DNA of 64,000 nt, taken from positions 480,077 through 544,076 of the forward strand of contig NZ_JAUMKB010000001.1 in assembly GCF_030519375.1 (NCBI RefSeq), in the 5' to 3' direction. Each line of letters starts with the position of its first letter. Position 1 is the first letter of the stretch. The notes beneath the pieces are model-generated. The model was not told where the DNA came from. It saw only the letters and a list, made by a program, of their open reading frames with translations, and ran no database searches. Below, piece after piece: positions 16,964 through 26,648 of the stretch. The position numbers were made by a program, and so were the translations under genes. The DNA comes from Mucilaginibacter tolerans. Lineage in GTDB: Bacteria; Bacteroidota; Bacteroidia; Sphingobacteriales; Sphingobacteriaceae.

Positions 16964-18598
16964 TTGAAAAGAAAAGACTTCCTTTACCTTACGGGCATGG
17001 GCTTTGGTGCCACTATGCTCAGCCGGATACCGGTCTTTGGTTCACCCATCCAGCACAACGGGATACTCAACGGGGCCGATACAGCACTCAAAAAGAAAAT
17101 GGCCGATGTTGCATTAAATGCGGCCCGGTCAAAAGGCGCTACTTATACAGACGTGCGCATTGGCAGGTATCTCAACCAATATGTAGTTACCCGCGAAAAT
17201 AAAGTAGAAAACCTGGTAGACACTGAATCATTCGGCATGGGCATCCGCGTGATAGCCAACGGTTGTTGGGGCTTTGCCGCTACGGACAAACTGGACGATG
17301 ACAGCATTGCAAAAGCTGCAGCAATGGCTGTTGCCATTGCCAAAGAGAACTCGCGTATCCAAACTGAGCCCGTGCAATTAGCCCCTCAAAAAGGTTATGG
17401 AGAAGTAAGCTGGAAAACGCCGATTGAAAAGAATGGCTTCGAGGTACCGATGAAGGAGAAAACCGACCTGCTGCTGTCTGTAAATGATGCCGCAATGAAA
17501 GGTGGTGCCAACTACGTCAACTCTATCATCTTCCTGGTGAATGAGCAGAAATATTTTGCGTCAACCGAAGGCTCTTATATTGATCAGGATATACACCGTA
17601 TCTGGCCGATATTCGCCATCACAAAAATTGATGATAAAACGGGCAATTTTGAGACCCGACAATCGCTAAGCGCACCACGAGGCATGGGATATGAATATCT
17701 TGAGCCCCGTGAAAGCGATAAGATACATGGTGTAACCACCCGTTACCGCGACCGCTATGATATGCTGGAAGATGCCAAAGCGGGCGCTCCGCAGGCGGCC
17801 GAAAAGATAAAAGCAAAATCGGTTGAAGCGGGTAAATATGACCTGGTGCTCGACCCAAGCCACTTATGGCTGACAATCCACGAATCTGTGGGCCACCCTT
17901 CAGAGCTTGACCGTGTACTGGGTTACGAAGCCAACTTTGCAGGAACCAGCTTCCTGACACTGGATAAATGGAAATCGGGCAAATTCAATTTCGGCAGCAA
18001 GAATGTAAATATTGTCGCTGATAAAACTCAGCCCGGCTCATTGGGTGCTGTAGGGTATGATGATGAGGGTGTTGAGTCAAAAAAATGGGATATTATTAAA
18101 GATGGTATCCTGGTAAACTACCAGGCCATCCGCGACCAGGCCCATATCATCGGACTGAAAGAATCACAGGGGTGCTGTTATGCCGATAGCTGGAGCGATG
18201 TACAATTCCAGCGCATGCCGAACATATCGCTGCAGCCAGGCAAGGCACCGTTATCGCCAGACGATATGATCAAAAATGTAGAGAAAGGCATCTACATAGT
18301 TGGCGACAGTTCCTTTTCTATCGATCAGCAGCGCTACAACTTCCAGTTCAGCGGTCAGCTTTATTATGAGATCAAGAACGGAAAGATCGTCGGCATGCTG
18401 AATGATGTGGCTTATCAATCCAATACACAGGAGTTCTGGAACTCATGCGCTGCGGTCTGCGACAAAAATGACTATCGCCTCGGCGGATCATTCTTTGATG
18501 GTAAGGGTCAGCCGGAACAGGTGAGCGCCGTATCGCACGGTTCATCAACCGCATTATTTAAAGGAGTTAATGTAATCAATACAAAAAGAAAAATCTAA
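16964..18598 (+). CDS. TldD-like zinc metalloprotease (pair 2), TTG start
   Basis: This second TldD copy of 544 residues is co-linear with the one at 6347..7987, with matching blocks along its length: the zinc motif HESVGH, then LDRVLGYEANFAGTSF, QAIRDQAHIIGLKESQGCC and the end SSTALFKGVNVINTKRKI. The N-terminus, MKRKDFLYLTG, keeps the Tat-like layout but has Lys-Arg instead of Arg-Arg, a weaker Tat signal. The only start that preserves this leader is TTG at 16964; no in-frame ATG is near. A candidate -7 element TATCTTTA lies at 16937..16944. It is followed after 5 bases by its TldE partner. Confidence 0.9.
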   Translation: MKRKDFLYLTGMGFGATMLSRIPVFGSPIQHNGILNGADTALKKKMADVALNAARSKGATYTDVRIGRYLNQYVVTRENKVENLVDTESFGMGIRVIANGCWGFAATDKLDDDSIAKAAAMAVAIAKENSRIQTEPVQLAPQKGYGEVSWKTPIEKNGFEVPMKEKTDLLLSVNDAAMKGGANYVNSIIFLVNEQKYFASTEGSYIDQDIHRIWPIFAITKIDDKTGNFETRQSLSAPRGMGYEYLEPRESDKIHGVTTRYRDRYDMLEDAKAGAPQAAEKIKAKSVEAGKYDLVLDPSHLWLTIHESVGHPSELDRVLGYEANFAGTSFLTLDKWKSGKFNFGSKNVNIVADKTQPGSLGAVGYDDEGVESKKWDIIKDGILVNYQAIRDQAHIIGLKESQGCCYADSWSDVQFQRMPNISLQPGKAPLSPDDMIKNVEKGIYIVGDSSFSIDQQRYNFQFSGQLYYEIKNGKIVGMLNDVAYQSNTQEFWNSCAAVCDKNDYRLGGSFFDGKGQPEQVSAVSHGSSTALFKGVNVINTKRKI

Positions 18599-18603
18599 GA
18601 TAT

Positions 18604-19941
18604 ATGGCTGTTTTAACCGAAGAAGAATGCCGCACGCTGTTAAAAAAAGCGCTTAGCTATTCAAAAGCCGATGAATGTGAAGTAAACATAAGCGGCTCGG
18701 ACGGCGGGAATTTGCGCTATGCACGAAACACCGTTTCTACCAGCGGCTCCATTAGCCAAACCAGTATGGTAGTTTCCTCTGCCTACGGCAAAAAACTGGG
18801 CATTGTCACCACCAACGAGTATACCGATGCGGCCATTGAGAAGGCGGTGCGTCAATCAGAAGAGCTGGCCAATTTTGCACCAGAAAACCCCGAGTTTGTA
18901 TCCTTCCTTGGACCGCAAAACTACGCGCCACGCTCAAAAGCTTTCGACCAGGCCACAGCCGATATTACGCCAAAGTTCCGTACCGATAAAGTGAGTGAAA
19001 CCCTGCAGATAGCAAAGGATAATAAGCTGATCGCCGCCGGATATCTGCAAAACAGTGCAAGTTTTTCGGCAATGATGAACTCGCATGGTTTGTTTGCCTA
19101 CAATACTTCAACCGATGCCAGTTTTTCCATAACTCTCCGCAGCGAGGATGGGACAGGTTCAGGTTACTCAACCAAAGACTTTAACGAAGTCAGCAAGCTG
19201 GATACCCTGGCTTTTACCAAAATAGCAGCACAAAAATCAGTGGCGTCCAAAGGCGCCAAGGCAATAGAGCCGGGAAAATATACCGTTATACTGGAGCCTG
19301 CCGCTGGCATTGTACTTTTAGAGCAGCTTTATGGTGGATTGGATGCACGCAGCGCCGACGAAGGCCGTAGTTTCCTGAGCAAACCGGGTGGCAAAACCAA
19401 GCTGGGCGAAAAACTGGTGGATGAACGCGTAAATATTTATTCGGATCCATCCAATCCGGAGTTACCCACTTCAAGCTGGACGGGCGATGGTCGTCCACAG
19501 GAAAAAGTTAGCTGGTTTGAAAAAGGTGTACTTAAAAACCTGCAATATTCCCGCTATTGGGCGCAAAAACAAGGCGTGAAGGCTGTGCCACCACCCGATA
19601 GTATTATTATGGATGGGACCAACACCACGCTGGAAGAACTGATAAAAGGAACTGAGAAAGGCATATTGGTGACCCGTATGTGGTATATCCGCCCGGTTGA
19701 TCCGCAGACATTGCTTTTCACAGGTTTAACCCGCGACGGTACGTTTTATATTGAAAATGGGCAGATCAAGTTCCCGATAAAAAATATGCGTTTCAACGAA
19801 AGTCCGGTGATTATGCTGAACAACCTGGATGCTTTAGGCAAACCGGAACGCGCGGTAAGCGGCGAATCATTCTCGAGTGCATTAATACCACCGATGCGCA
19901 TAAAGGAATTTACCTTTACTTCGTTATCGGACGCGGTTTAA
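18604..19941 (+). CDS. TldE/PmbA-like subunit of TldD/TldE metalloprotease (pair 2)
   Basis: The 445-residue product is the paralogue of the TldE-like protein at 5013..6344, sharing SYSKADECEV near the start, KAIEPGKYTVILEPAA in the middle, and the same C-terminal end. It has no HExxxH, as expected of the TldE side, and no leader peptide. It forms a two-gene unit with the preceding tldD, ended by a strong hairpin at 19953..19990. The two pairs face away from each other around the MoxR operon, and the spacing within each pair is 2 and 5 bases. Confidence 0.9.
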   Translation: MAVLTEEECRTLLKKALSYSKADECEVNISGSDGGNLRYARNTVSTSGSISQTSMVVSSAYGKKLGIVTTNEYTDAAIEKAVRQSEELANFAPENPEFVSFLGPQNYAPRSKAFDQATADITPKFRTDKVSETLQIAKDNKLIAAGYLQNSASFSAMMNSHGLFAYNTSTDASFSITLRSEDGTGSGYSTKDFNEVSKLDTLAFTKIAAQKSVASKGAKAIEPGKYTVILEPAAGIVLLEQLYGGLDARSADEGRSFLSKPGGKTKLGEKLVDERVNIYSDPSNPELPTSSWTGDGRPQEKVSWFEKGVLKNLQYSRYWAQKQGVKAVPPPDSIIMDGTNTTLEELIKGTEKGILVTRMWYIRPVDPQTLLFTGLTRDGTFYIENGQIKFPIKNMRFNESPVIMLNNLDALGKPERAVSGESFSSALIPPMRIKEFTFTSLSDAV

Positions 19942-19952
19942 GGACAGTTTTA

Positions 19953-19990
19953 GGTTGATTGGGTTAGATTAAGTTCTAACTCAATCAACC
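19953..19990. terminator. bidirectional hairpin at convergent genes
   Basis: The arms ggttgattgggttaga and tctaactcaatcaacc (16 bp with one G-T pair) close a 6-base loop. More copies of the aatcaacc word continue to about 20013. It lies between the convergent tldE and barrel genes. There is no long T-run, so termination is likely but not certain. Confidence 0.6.
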
Positions 19991-20018
19991 ATTCAACTTA
20001 ATCAACCTAATCAACCAC

Positions 20019-22691
20019 TCACAAATTAAACATCACTTTTACCAATATTATTCTTCCTGGCAGGGTGTATGATCCGGATGTGAGGGTATTTGCCGACAGG
20101 TACAGCGCGTTATAGGTTTTCACATTCAGAAAATTTACAGCGCTTAATTCAAAATCAGTTTTCCAGGATTTGATCCTGAATTTTGCCGAGGCGTCTGCAA
20201 AAAAGTATTTCAAATCTGCGTTTCCCTGCTGGCGTGTAAAATAATGCTCGCCGGCTACTTTGAACTGCAACTCATCCGTAGGAACATAGTTTACAGAAGC
20301 CTGTTGCTGCAACTGGTTGATGTGAAAAGCAGATGCTTCCGCTACTGAATGACTGTCGGTCTGGATACCCGTAGCCTTATAGCTTAAATTGACCTTGCCG
20401 CTAACCTTGGTTTCGGCGCCCAGGCTCAGGCTTTCTGTCTCCGTATTAAAAGGCAGCAGCGCATCATTCTGTATCTGCACCGAGCGGTTACTTTGCCATT
20501 GGATGCCCCCGCTGAAAGTGGTAGCCAGTGCAAACGAATACTTGCTGACCGAACCGCTAAGCGTCCAGGAGTCTGTACTATTAGCATAAGGTAACATGAC
20601 GCGCTGCTGTATATTGTTGGTTATGACACTCGACGCAATATTGTTGGCGTGGGTATGACTAAAAAGCGCATTAACATTGAAAAAAAACAAAGTGAGCGCC
20701 TTGCGGTAATTGAATCCTGCCCCGGCTTGCTGACTTTGCTGCAAGGTCAGCTCGGGACTATTGGCATATAAGGTGCGGTAATCTTTCAAGATATCTCCCT
20801 GGTAAATATCTTCGATCGTGCCTACCTGGTTCCGGTAGCTGTACATCAGGTTCAGGTAATTCTCCATGCCGACCTGGTATTTCATTCTGAACTGCGGATT
20901 GAAATACAGGCGGGTCAGGCTCCTATTCAGTGTATAGGTCGTATCGGAATAATTGATCTGCTGCAAAGTAAGCGGCAGGGTAAGATTGGCTTTGAGCTTA
21001 TCCCCGGGAATATCATAGGCCAACTCGGTGTAAACCTTCTTCTTCATCCAGTTAAGGTGATTAACCGCGCTGTCTGATTCCAGATTGAAATTATTATTGT
21101 TCTGAACAACGCTCAGGTTCGATGTCAGCATTTGCGACTGCACACTAAAACCAGTTCTGAAACTTTGCGTAACAACATTCCCCGGTATTTTGAATGAAAA
21201 ATAGTTATTGGTGTACCAGGTTGGCACATTAACGCTTTGGACCAGTTGCGAATAAGGGGTACCGTAGTTAAATAATGAGTCGTTGTAATTTGGCTGAATA
21301 GTTCGGGTCTCGGGTTCGGAAGTATGGCTGAAATAAGAATAAGCCTGAATGACATAGTTAGACTTCAGCGATTTGATCAGGTTAAACTCATTAGAGAAAT
21401 TAAATACATTATCCCGGAAATTCTGTCTCACCATATTCCCATTGGTATTAAGCGCCGAATTCCATGTCGAACGGTTATCATCTATTAAAAGTGCGTCATT
21501 CAAGTAATACTTGTCCCGGTTCACATTTAGCGTAAATCCAGCATGGAATATATCCGGCCTGTATTGGCTGTGTTGTGTTTCCGTATAATGAACCGAATCA
21601 CCCGGCAGAAAAACAGTGGTTCGCTGGCTGTAATCCTGCTTTTGGGTATCGTGCAGATAGTAAGCATTTACGCGCAATTGAACGCCCTTTTTCAGGTTGA
21701 CGAGGTTGTTCAGGTTTAAAATACCGGCCTTGTTAAACAGGTACCGGCTCTCGGCTAAAGCAGGTGTATTAACGGCGCCCAGGGAAAGTACTGTCGCAGG
21801 CACATTATTATCAATACGCTGCATATAATCGTTATAATTGTGAGATAACAGGTCCTGCTGCAAATCGTAGCCGATATTATTGCCGTTCAGGTAATTGATA
21901 GCTTTGTATTTATCCTTGAACATCATCGCGTTCAGCTCAACGTCGTAATTACCGGGCAAACCCGCACCAATGCTTTCCTGTCCCACCATCTGCAGTTTGG
22001 CGCCTTTTTTAATGCTCAGATTCAAGGCCACATCATCGCTCATTACCTTATTTTGCAACGCTTTAATAGGCTGATCATTCTGGATCACCTGCACCTTATC
22101 AACCACGCCCTGCGGGATGGTATTGGTGGCAATGTTGTATTTATCGTCCAGCAGATTATCACCGCCGATATACACCGTACTGATCGGCTTGTTGTTATAG
22201 CTGATCGTCCCGTCGGCAGCTACAGTTATACCGGGAAGTTTTTTGATGACTTCACCAATTGTCCTGTCCTGCGGGTTGCTAAAATCCGATACTTTGTAGC
22301 TGATCGTATCACCATTTACCCGCAGTACAGGCCGGCTGCTTTTGATCACAACAGCCTGCAACTGGTTGACCGAAGCCTGCAACACAAAGTCAACAGGCGT
22401 ATTGACAGTAATGCTTTTGACCTGGTTTTGATAACCCATACTACGAACTTCCACTGCAAGACTATCCGGGTTTTGTCCTTGCGGGAGTGGCAGGCTGTAA
22501 GCTCCGTTCTCAGCCGTTGTAGTGTAAGCCACAATAGCCTTACTTGTTTTGCTTTTCAGGTTGACCGTAGCAAACGGAACGGATTTGCCCGTGCTGTCTT
22601 TAACCATCCCGTGAATGTTTCCCTGGGCAAAACAAAGAGCAGACGACAGCAGGCCGCATAACAGCAATATCAAAAACCGCATAATATGCAT
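20019..22691 (-). CDS. outer-membrane beta-barrel protein (carboxypeptidase-regulatory + plug-like)
   Basis: The 890-residue product has a signal peptide (cleavage after ALCFAQ, about residue 23), a carboxypeptidase-regulatory-like beta domain (GNIHGMVKDSTGKSVPFATV, near 24-110), a TonB-plug-like region (near 110-230; DRTIGEVIKKLPGI), and a long beta-barrel with alternating aromatic strands to the C-terminus. This is the layout of the TonB-receptor-like outer-membrane family of Bacteroidota. The substrate is unknown, and no SusD partner is present. It starts 2 bases after the upstream GLPGLI gene, so it belongs to that operon. The start could also be the ATG at 22682, which gives a more typical leader. 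Confidence 0.9.
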   Translation of the reverse strand: MHIMRFLILLLCGLLSSALCFAQGNIHGMVKDSTGKSVPFATVNLKSKTSKAIVAYTTTAENGAYSLPLPQGQNPDSLAVEVRSMGYQNQVKSITVNTPVDFVLQASVNQLQAVVIKSSRPVLRVNGDTISYKVSDFSNPQDRTIGEVIKKLPGITVAADGTISYNNKPISTVYIGGDNLLDDKYNIATNTIPQGVVDKVQVIQNDQPIKALQNKVMSDDVALNLSIKKGAKLQMVGQESIGAGLPGNYDVELNAMMFKDKYKAINYLNGNNIGYDLQQDLLSHNYNDYMQRIDNNVPATVLSLGAVNTPALAESRYLFNKAGILNLNNLVNLKKGVQLRVNAYYLHDTQKQDYSQRTTVFLPGDSVHYTETQHSQYRPDIFHAGFTLNVNRDKYYLNDALLIDDNRSTWNSALNTNGNMVRQNFRDNVFNFSNEFNLIKSLKSNYVIQAYSYFSHTSEPETRTIQPNYNDSLFNYGTPYSQLVQSVNVPTWYTNNYFSFKIPGNVVTQSFRTGFSVQSQMLTSNLSVVQNNNNFNLESDSAVNHLNWMKKKVYTELAYDIPGDKLKANLTLPLTLQQINYSDTTYTLNRSLTRLYFNPQFRMKYQVGMENYLNLMYSYRNQVGTIEDIYQGDILKDYRTLYANSPELTLQQSQQAGAGFNYRKALTLFFFNVNALFSHTHANNIASSVITNNIQQRVMLPYANSTDSWTLSGSVSKYSFALATTFSGGIQWQSNRSVQIQNDALLPFNTETESLSLGAETKVSGKVNLSYKATGIQTDSHSVAEASAFHINQLQQQASVNYVPTDELQFKVAGEHYFTRQQGNADLKYFFADASAKFRIKSWKTDFELSAVNFLNVKTYNALYLSANTLTSGSYTLPGRIILVKVMFNL

Positions 22692-22693
22692 GA

Positions 22694-23617
22694 TTACTTT
22701 TCCGATAACTCGATTGGATTATTGATAACCGGCTGAGGACCCACCTTTATGTTTATATGTATTGGGTCTGAACCAGCCGGCCGGTTAGCGTTACGCGCTG
22801 CCATCATAGATTGAACAAAAGCGTCGGGGTCTTTGCGCAATGCGGCTTGCAACTTGACAAACTCTTTGTCTGTGGTTTTGATGCCGTCTTTAGGCAGTTG
22901 TATGATATTGGGATCGCCGCTACTGCCTCCACCTACGATTATCATCCTGGGCCCCGGGCCGTCGGTCTTCGGCTCTGATAGCTGGTCATTTGTTTTTGGT
23001 GTAAAAACCACTTTTTCAACGCCATCGAACATAAACTGCACATCCTCTTTGGCATCATAGGCCTGCACGATGACACCGGGCAAACCGTTGAACTTCCACG
23101 GACCAACGTGCAGCGGCATATCGGGGCAAAACCAGGCTGTATAATCCCTTCCTTTAAAATGCGTCGTCGCCTTTTGGCAATGTAAGCCGCCGAACGTCGC
23201 GGTATCACTGCTTATTTTCCAATCCATAGCCGGGAGGACATCATCTATCAAATAGGTATCCATGATAAGTGGCTCTTTCCTGGCCAGCTTTTTTTCGTTG
23301 GGGAATTCGTAATATTCGGAAGGTGACCCTCTCCTGTTTCTGCGAATGTTAACGTGGCCGTCAGGCGAACTGGCCAATGCAATCTCCATTTGCTTTTTAG
23401 CTTCGGCTTGCTCGAGCACATTATCATAACTTCTATAAGCACTTGACCTCTTGCCTACATACAGTGCCATGTTTTCGGTATAGGGATGATCCCGGTTGGT
23501 GGTATCACGCACGTGGGTGAATTTGTAATGTACCAGCACCTGTGCTGTGTCGGTTTGTGCGCAAGCACTTGCCGCAATAGCTATCAGTATTGTACTTATT
23601 ATTAATTGCTTTTTCAT
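22694..23617 (-). CDS. GLPGLI family exported protein
   Basis: The 307-residue product has a signal peptide (MKKQLIISTILIAIAASACA), the early pattern VHYKFTHVRDTTNRDHPYTE, and the family motif FNGLPGVIVQAYD near residue 178, which defines the GLPGLI proteins (TIGR01200). These are exported Bacteroidota proteins of unknown function, usually encoded beside an outer-membrane barrel. WFCPDMPLHVGPWK precedes the motif. The C-terminal region is long and polar. It is paralogous to the next gene upstream and is the middle gene of a three-gene operon. Confidence 0.92.
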   Translation of the reverse strand: MKKQLIISTILIAIAASACAQTDTAQVLVHYKFTHVRDTTNRDHPYTENMALYVGKRSSAYRSYDNVLEQAEAKKQMEIALASSPDGHVNIRRNRRGSPSEYYEFPNEKKLARKEPLIMDTYLIDDVLPAMDWKISSDTATFGGLHCQKATTHFKGRDYTAWFCPDMPLHVGPWKFNGLPGVIVQAYDAKEDVQFMFDGVEKVVFTPKTNDQLSEPKTDGPGPRMIIVGGGSSGDPNIIQLPKDGIKTTDKEFVKLQAALRKDPDAFVQSMMAARNANRPAGSDPIHINIKVGPQPVINNPIELSEK

Positions 23618-23649
23618 AATAACGGGTTATTTAAGTCTTATGATCTGGT

Positions 23650-24561
23650 TTATTTCTTTTCAGGTAGTTCTATCGGGTTAACATTTTTCGCAGGGCCACC
23701 CGGGGCCCCTTTGGTAATGACGTGATCGCCTTGCTCACTTGCGCCATTGGCTACTGCCAGGCCTTGCGCAAGTGCATTAGGGTTCTTCTGCATGCCCGCT
23801 TTCAGCTTATCGTATTCGTTTTGCGTGGCTTTGATCGCCCTGACCGGTGGCGCTATGATATTGGGGTTATCATCCAAACCCCTTAAAATCGGGGGAATAT
23901 CCTTTTCAGCTACATCGGCACCGACTATGGGCTTTACTTCCGCAAAAATTGCCTTTTCTACACCATCAAACTGAAATATCACTTCATTTTTCGTATCACG
24001 GGCGTCTACGATCACGCCGGGCAAACCGTTTAATTTCCACGGGCCGGTATGCAGCGGCAGATCAGGGCAAAACCATACGATGTAATCCCGGCCTTTAAAA
24101 TGACCCGCAGCTTTCTGACAATGCAGACCGCCGAAGATTGTCGTGTCACCGCTTATTTTCCAGTCGATGACAGGCATTGGGCCTGCTATCAGGTATTCGG
24201 TGACAAACACATAATCCTTCATTAACAATTTTTGCGCATTCGGATACTGGTAATATTGGGGACGCAAACCTGCGCCACTCCTGTTGATCTCCATATGCCC
24301 ATCCGGGCTATTAGCCGCCGCCTTGATATACGCTTTTCTGAACTGCTCATCGGCCATCAGCCCGTCGTAGCTCTTATAAACGCTCGCGGTTTTGCCTACC
24401 AGTAACACCATGTTCTCCGTATAGGGATGTGCCCGGTCTGCCGTGTCCCTTACCTGGGTAAACTTATAATGCACTCGCACCCGCACCGTATCAGGTTTTT
24501 GGGCTTCAGCCGTAATACATATCGCCAGTAACGCGCCGATCAGCAGTAATTGCTTATTCAT
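23650..24561 (-). CDS. GLPGLI family exported protein (paralogue, first in operon)
   Basis: With the start chosen here the product has 303 residues and begins with a clean signal peptide, MNKQLLLIGALLAICITAEAQ. The frame is open 120 bases further (to 24681), but that extension lacks any leader and would bury the signal peptide. The motif LNGLPGVIVDARD and WFCPDLPLHTGPWK match the paralogue downstream, as do VRVHYKFTQVRDT and HPYTENM near the N-terminus. The 193-base divergent gap to the LytS-type kinase gene is a likely site of regulation. Confidence 0.92.
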   Translation of the reverse strand: MNKQLLLIGALLAICITAEAQKPDTVRVRVHYKFTQVRDTADRAHPYTENMVLLVGKTASVYKSYDGLMADEQFRKAYIKAAANSPDGHMEINRSGAGLRPQYYQYPNAQKLLMKDYVFVTEYLIAGPMPVIDWKISGDTTIFGGLHCQKAAGHFKGRDYIVWFCPDLPLHTGPWKLNGLPGVIVDARDTKNEVIFQFDGVEKAIFAEVKPIVGADVAEKDIPPILRGLDDNPNIIAPPVRAIKATQNEYDKLKAGMQKNPNALAQGLAVANGASEQGDHVITKGAPGGPAKNVNPIELPEKK

Positions 24562-24754
24562 AATGCATGATATTTTAAGCAATACTATTTTTTGTGCTTC
24601 AACCAATAAAAACTTTGGTACGAACACTGTTGTAACATCTGCGAAATGGAGATATTTGTTATTCGGGATTTCAAAAAGCAACGGTTTATACCGTTATTGA
24701 GTAGTTTAGTAACATTAATTTTTAAGCCATTCCCGGTGTTTTATTTTTGAGGGT

Positions 24755-25936
24755 ATGATTAAGATCAGGAAGAAAGACTGGATAGAGGTCGTGCTTCACG
24801 TCGCGTTCTGGGTGGGCGTTTTTTATACGCTGCTATCGCTCACAGAAACGCATGTAACCATACGCGTTGACCACGCCGTAGGAGCCATAAAAAAAGATCC
24901 TGTTGTGATAAAGGACGTTCGGCATACTTTGTCAGCACACCTGTTTATCACCCTTGGTTTCCTTGTCCTGTTATTCTATGGCAATATCTTTTTGTTATTT
25001 AAAAAGGCGCTACAATTCAAAAATATACTGATCAGGGTGGCTATACCTGTGGCTTATTTCGCTGCCATCTTCACGACGAATCATTACTTTGATCAGCAAC
25101 TGTCAGTAGTAAAAAGCGACCAGCCCTTTATACAAACATTTCAACTCGACCAGAAAAAAGGAACGCCGCCAGCCCTTCCAGTTGTAAAACGCAATCTCGA
25201 GCTACGGACCGACGCTTTGGTATTTGCCAGGGAGGGTTTATCCAACACCATATTGTTTATTTTCATTATCGTGTTCGGCCTTTCAATAGCTTATTTCTTT
25301 TTGAAGGAATGGGCAAGGGTAGAAAAGATGCGTTCGGTGCTGCAAGCCGTACAGCTCGATACGGAAGTCAAATTTCTTAAGTCGCAGGTGAACCCGCATT
25401 TCCTGTTCAATACGCTGAATAACCTGTTTTCGATGGCGCAGAAGAAAGGCAACGACGAACTCGCCGATGGTATCTCAAAGCTATCCGGCATGATGCGCTA
25501 CATGATCTATGAAAGCAATGAGGAAAATGTCCCCCTGAAAAAGGAGATCGAATACCTGGAGAATTGTATCCTGCTCAACAAATTGCGCTATGCCGATGAC
25601 GAAATAAAAGTGATATTCAACTATCCGAAGCAAACCGAAGGCATCTTTATCGCGCCTATGCTGTTCATCCCCTTCGTTGAAAATGCCTTTAAACACGGTG
25701 TAGCAATAGGGCAATCTTCCGAAATTGATATTTCTATTTCAGTAGAGAACAAACATCTGGCTTTTACCTGCGAAAACACGATCTACAGCGTTAAAAAAAT
25801 GGAAGGTGATAAAAGCGGTATCGGTCTGGAGAATGTGAAAAGAAGGCTGGACCTGTTATACACCGGGAAGTACAAGCTATTTATAATAACCGATGAGAAC
25901 AGGTATATTGTCAATCTTGGAATTACTATAGAATAA
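24755..25936 (+). CDS. LytS/YehU-type sensor histidine kinase
   Basis: The 393-residue kinase has membrane helices at about 12-28, 61-80, 93-107 and 164-182. The long loop between helices 3 and 4 (about 108-163) is probably periplasmic. The His_kinase domain has the phosphoacceptor His 215 in QVNPHFLFNTLN, and the HATPase domain has VPLKKEIEYLENC and PFVENAFKHG with GIGLENVKRRL. This is the class of kinase that pairs with LytTR regulators. It overlaps the downstream regulator by one base (TAATG). It is divergent from the GLPGLI operon, the most likely target. The sensed signal is unknown. Confidence 0.95.
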   Translation: MIKIRKKDWIEVVLHVAFWVGVFYTLLSLTETHVTIRVDHAVGAIKKDPVVIKDVRHTLSAHLFITLGFLVLLFYGNIFLLFKKALQFKNILIRVAIPVAYFAAIFTTNHYFDQQLSVVKSDQPFIQTFQLDQKKGTPPALPVVKRNLELRTDALVFAREGLSNTILFIFIIVFGLSIAYFFLKEWARVEKMRSVLQAVQLDTEVKFLKSQVNPHFLFNTLNNLFSMAQKKGNDELADGISKLSGMMRYMIYESNEENVPLKKEIEYLENCILLNKLRYADDEIKVIFNYPKQTEGIFIAPMLFIPFVENAFKHGVAIGQSSEIDISISVENKHLAFTCENTIYSVKKMEGDKSGIGLENVKRRLDLLYTGKYKLFIITDENRYIVNLGITIE

Positions 25937-26631
25937 TGAATTGCATAGCTATTGATGATGAGCCCAAAGCACTGGAAGTAATAGAACGGTACTGCCAAAA
26001 GAGCGACCTTGTTAATCTGAAAGCTACTTTTCGTGAACCTGTAAAAGCTATCGAGTTTTTGAACCGCGAGAAGATCGATCTCATCTTTCTGGATATCAAC
26101 ATGCCGGATATCAGTGGTATGCAATTGATACAAACGCTTGCTGAAAAGCCGTTGGTCATATTTACTACAGCTTACAGCAATTATGCGGTTGAGAGCTATA
26201 GCCTGAATGCTATCGACTACCTGTTGAAGCCCATCACTTTCGAACGTTTTTTAGCAGCAATTAATAAAGCTTCCAACCTGCTTTCGTTGCAAAATAAACC
26301 ATTGCCAAAAGAGGATGAAGCCGAAAGTATCTTTATCAAAAGCGGTCCATATACTTACCAGGTGAGGGTTGGTGATATACTTTACCTGGAGAAAGACGGG
26401 AACTATATTACTGTGCACTTGAAGGATAAGCAAATACTGATCCGCGAGAATATGGGCGATATTTTTGACCTGATACCTGCAGCTGATTTTATACGAGTGC
26501 ATAAATCTTACGTAGTGGCTATCCGGAACATCACCATGATCGAGACGCATCAGTTGGCCATAGGCCAGGCAAAAATACCTATCGGCAGTACTTATCGCGA
26601 AAGCCTGAAAAGCCGACTGGGAATCGCCTGA
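25936..26631 (+). CDS. LytTR-family response regulator
   Basis: The 231-residue product has a receiver domain with acidic pocket DDE at residues 7-9 and phosphoacceptor Asp 53 in FLDINMP, then a LytTR DNA-binding domain from about residue 125 (IFIKSGPYTYQV, ILYLEKDGNYITVH, FIRVHKSYVV). It partners the kinase encoded just upstream with a 1-base overlap. LytTR proteins bind pairs of short direct repeats; no clear repeat could be picked out by eye in the gap in front of the GLPGLI genes. Confidence 0.95.
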   Translation: MNCIAIDDEPKALEVIERYCQKSDLVNLKATFREPVKAIEFLNREKIDLIFLDINMPDISGMQLIQTLAEKPLVIFTTAYSNYAVESYSLNAIDYLLKPITFERFLAAINKASNLLSLQNKPLPKEDEAESIFIKSGPYTYQVRVGDILYLEKDGNYITVHLKDKQILIRENMGDIFDLIPAADFIRVHKSYVVAIRNITMIETHQLAIGQAKIPIGSTYRESLKSRLGIA

Positions 26632-26648
26632 AACATTTTGGTTCTGGG

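Noticed and set aside
5013..19941. A RiPP precursor peptide near the TldD/TldE genes
   Set aside because: No short frame with a leader and core-like composition was found beside either pair.
22053..22661. A 202-codon plus-strand open frame inside the outer-membrane barrel gene
   Set aside because: It is antisense to a clear family member with a signal peptide and known domains, and its translation has no recognisable features.
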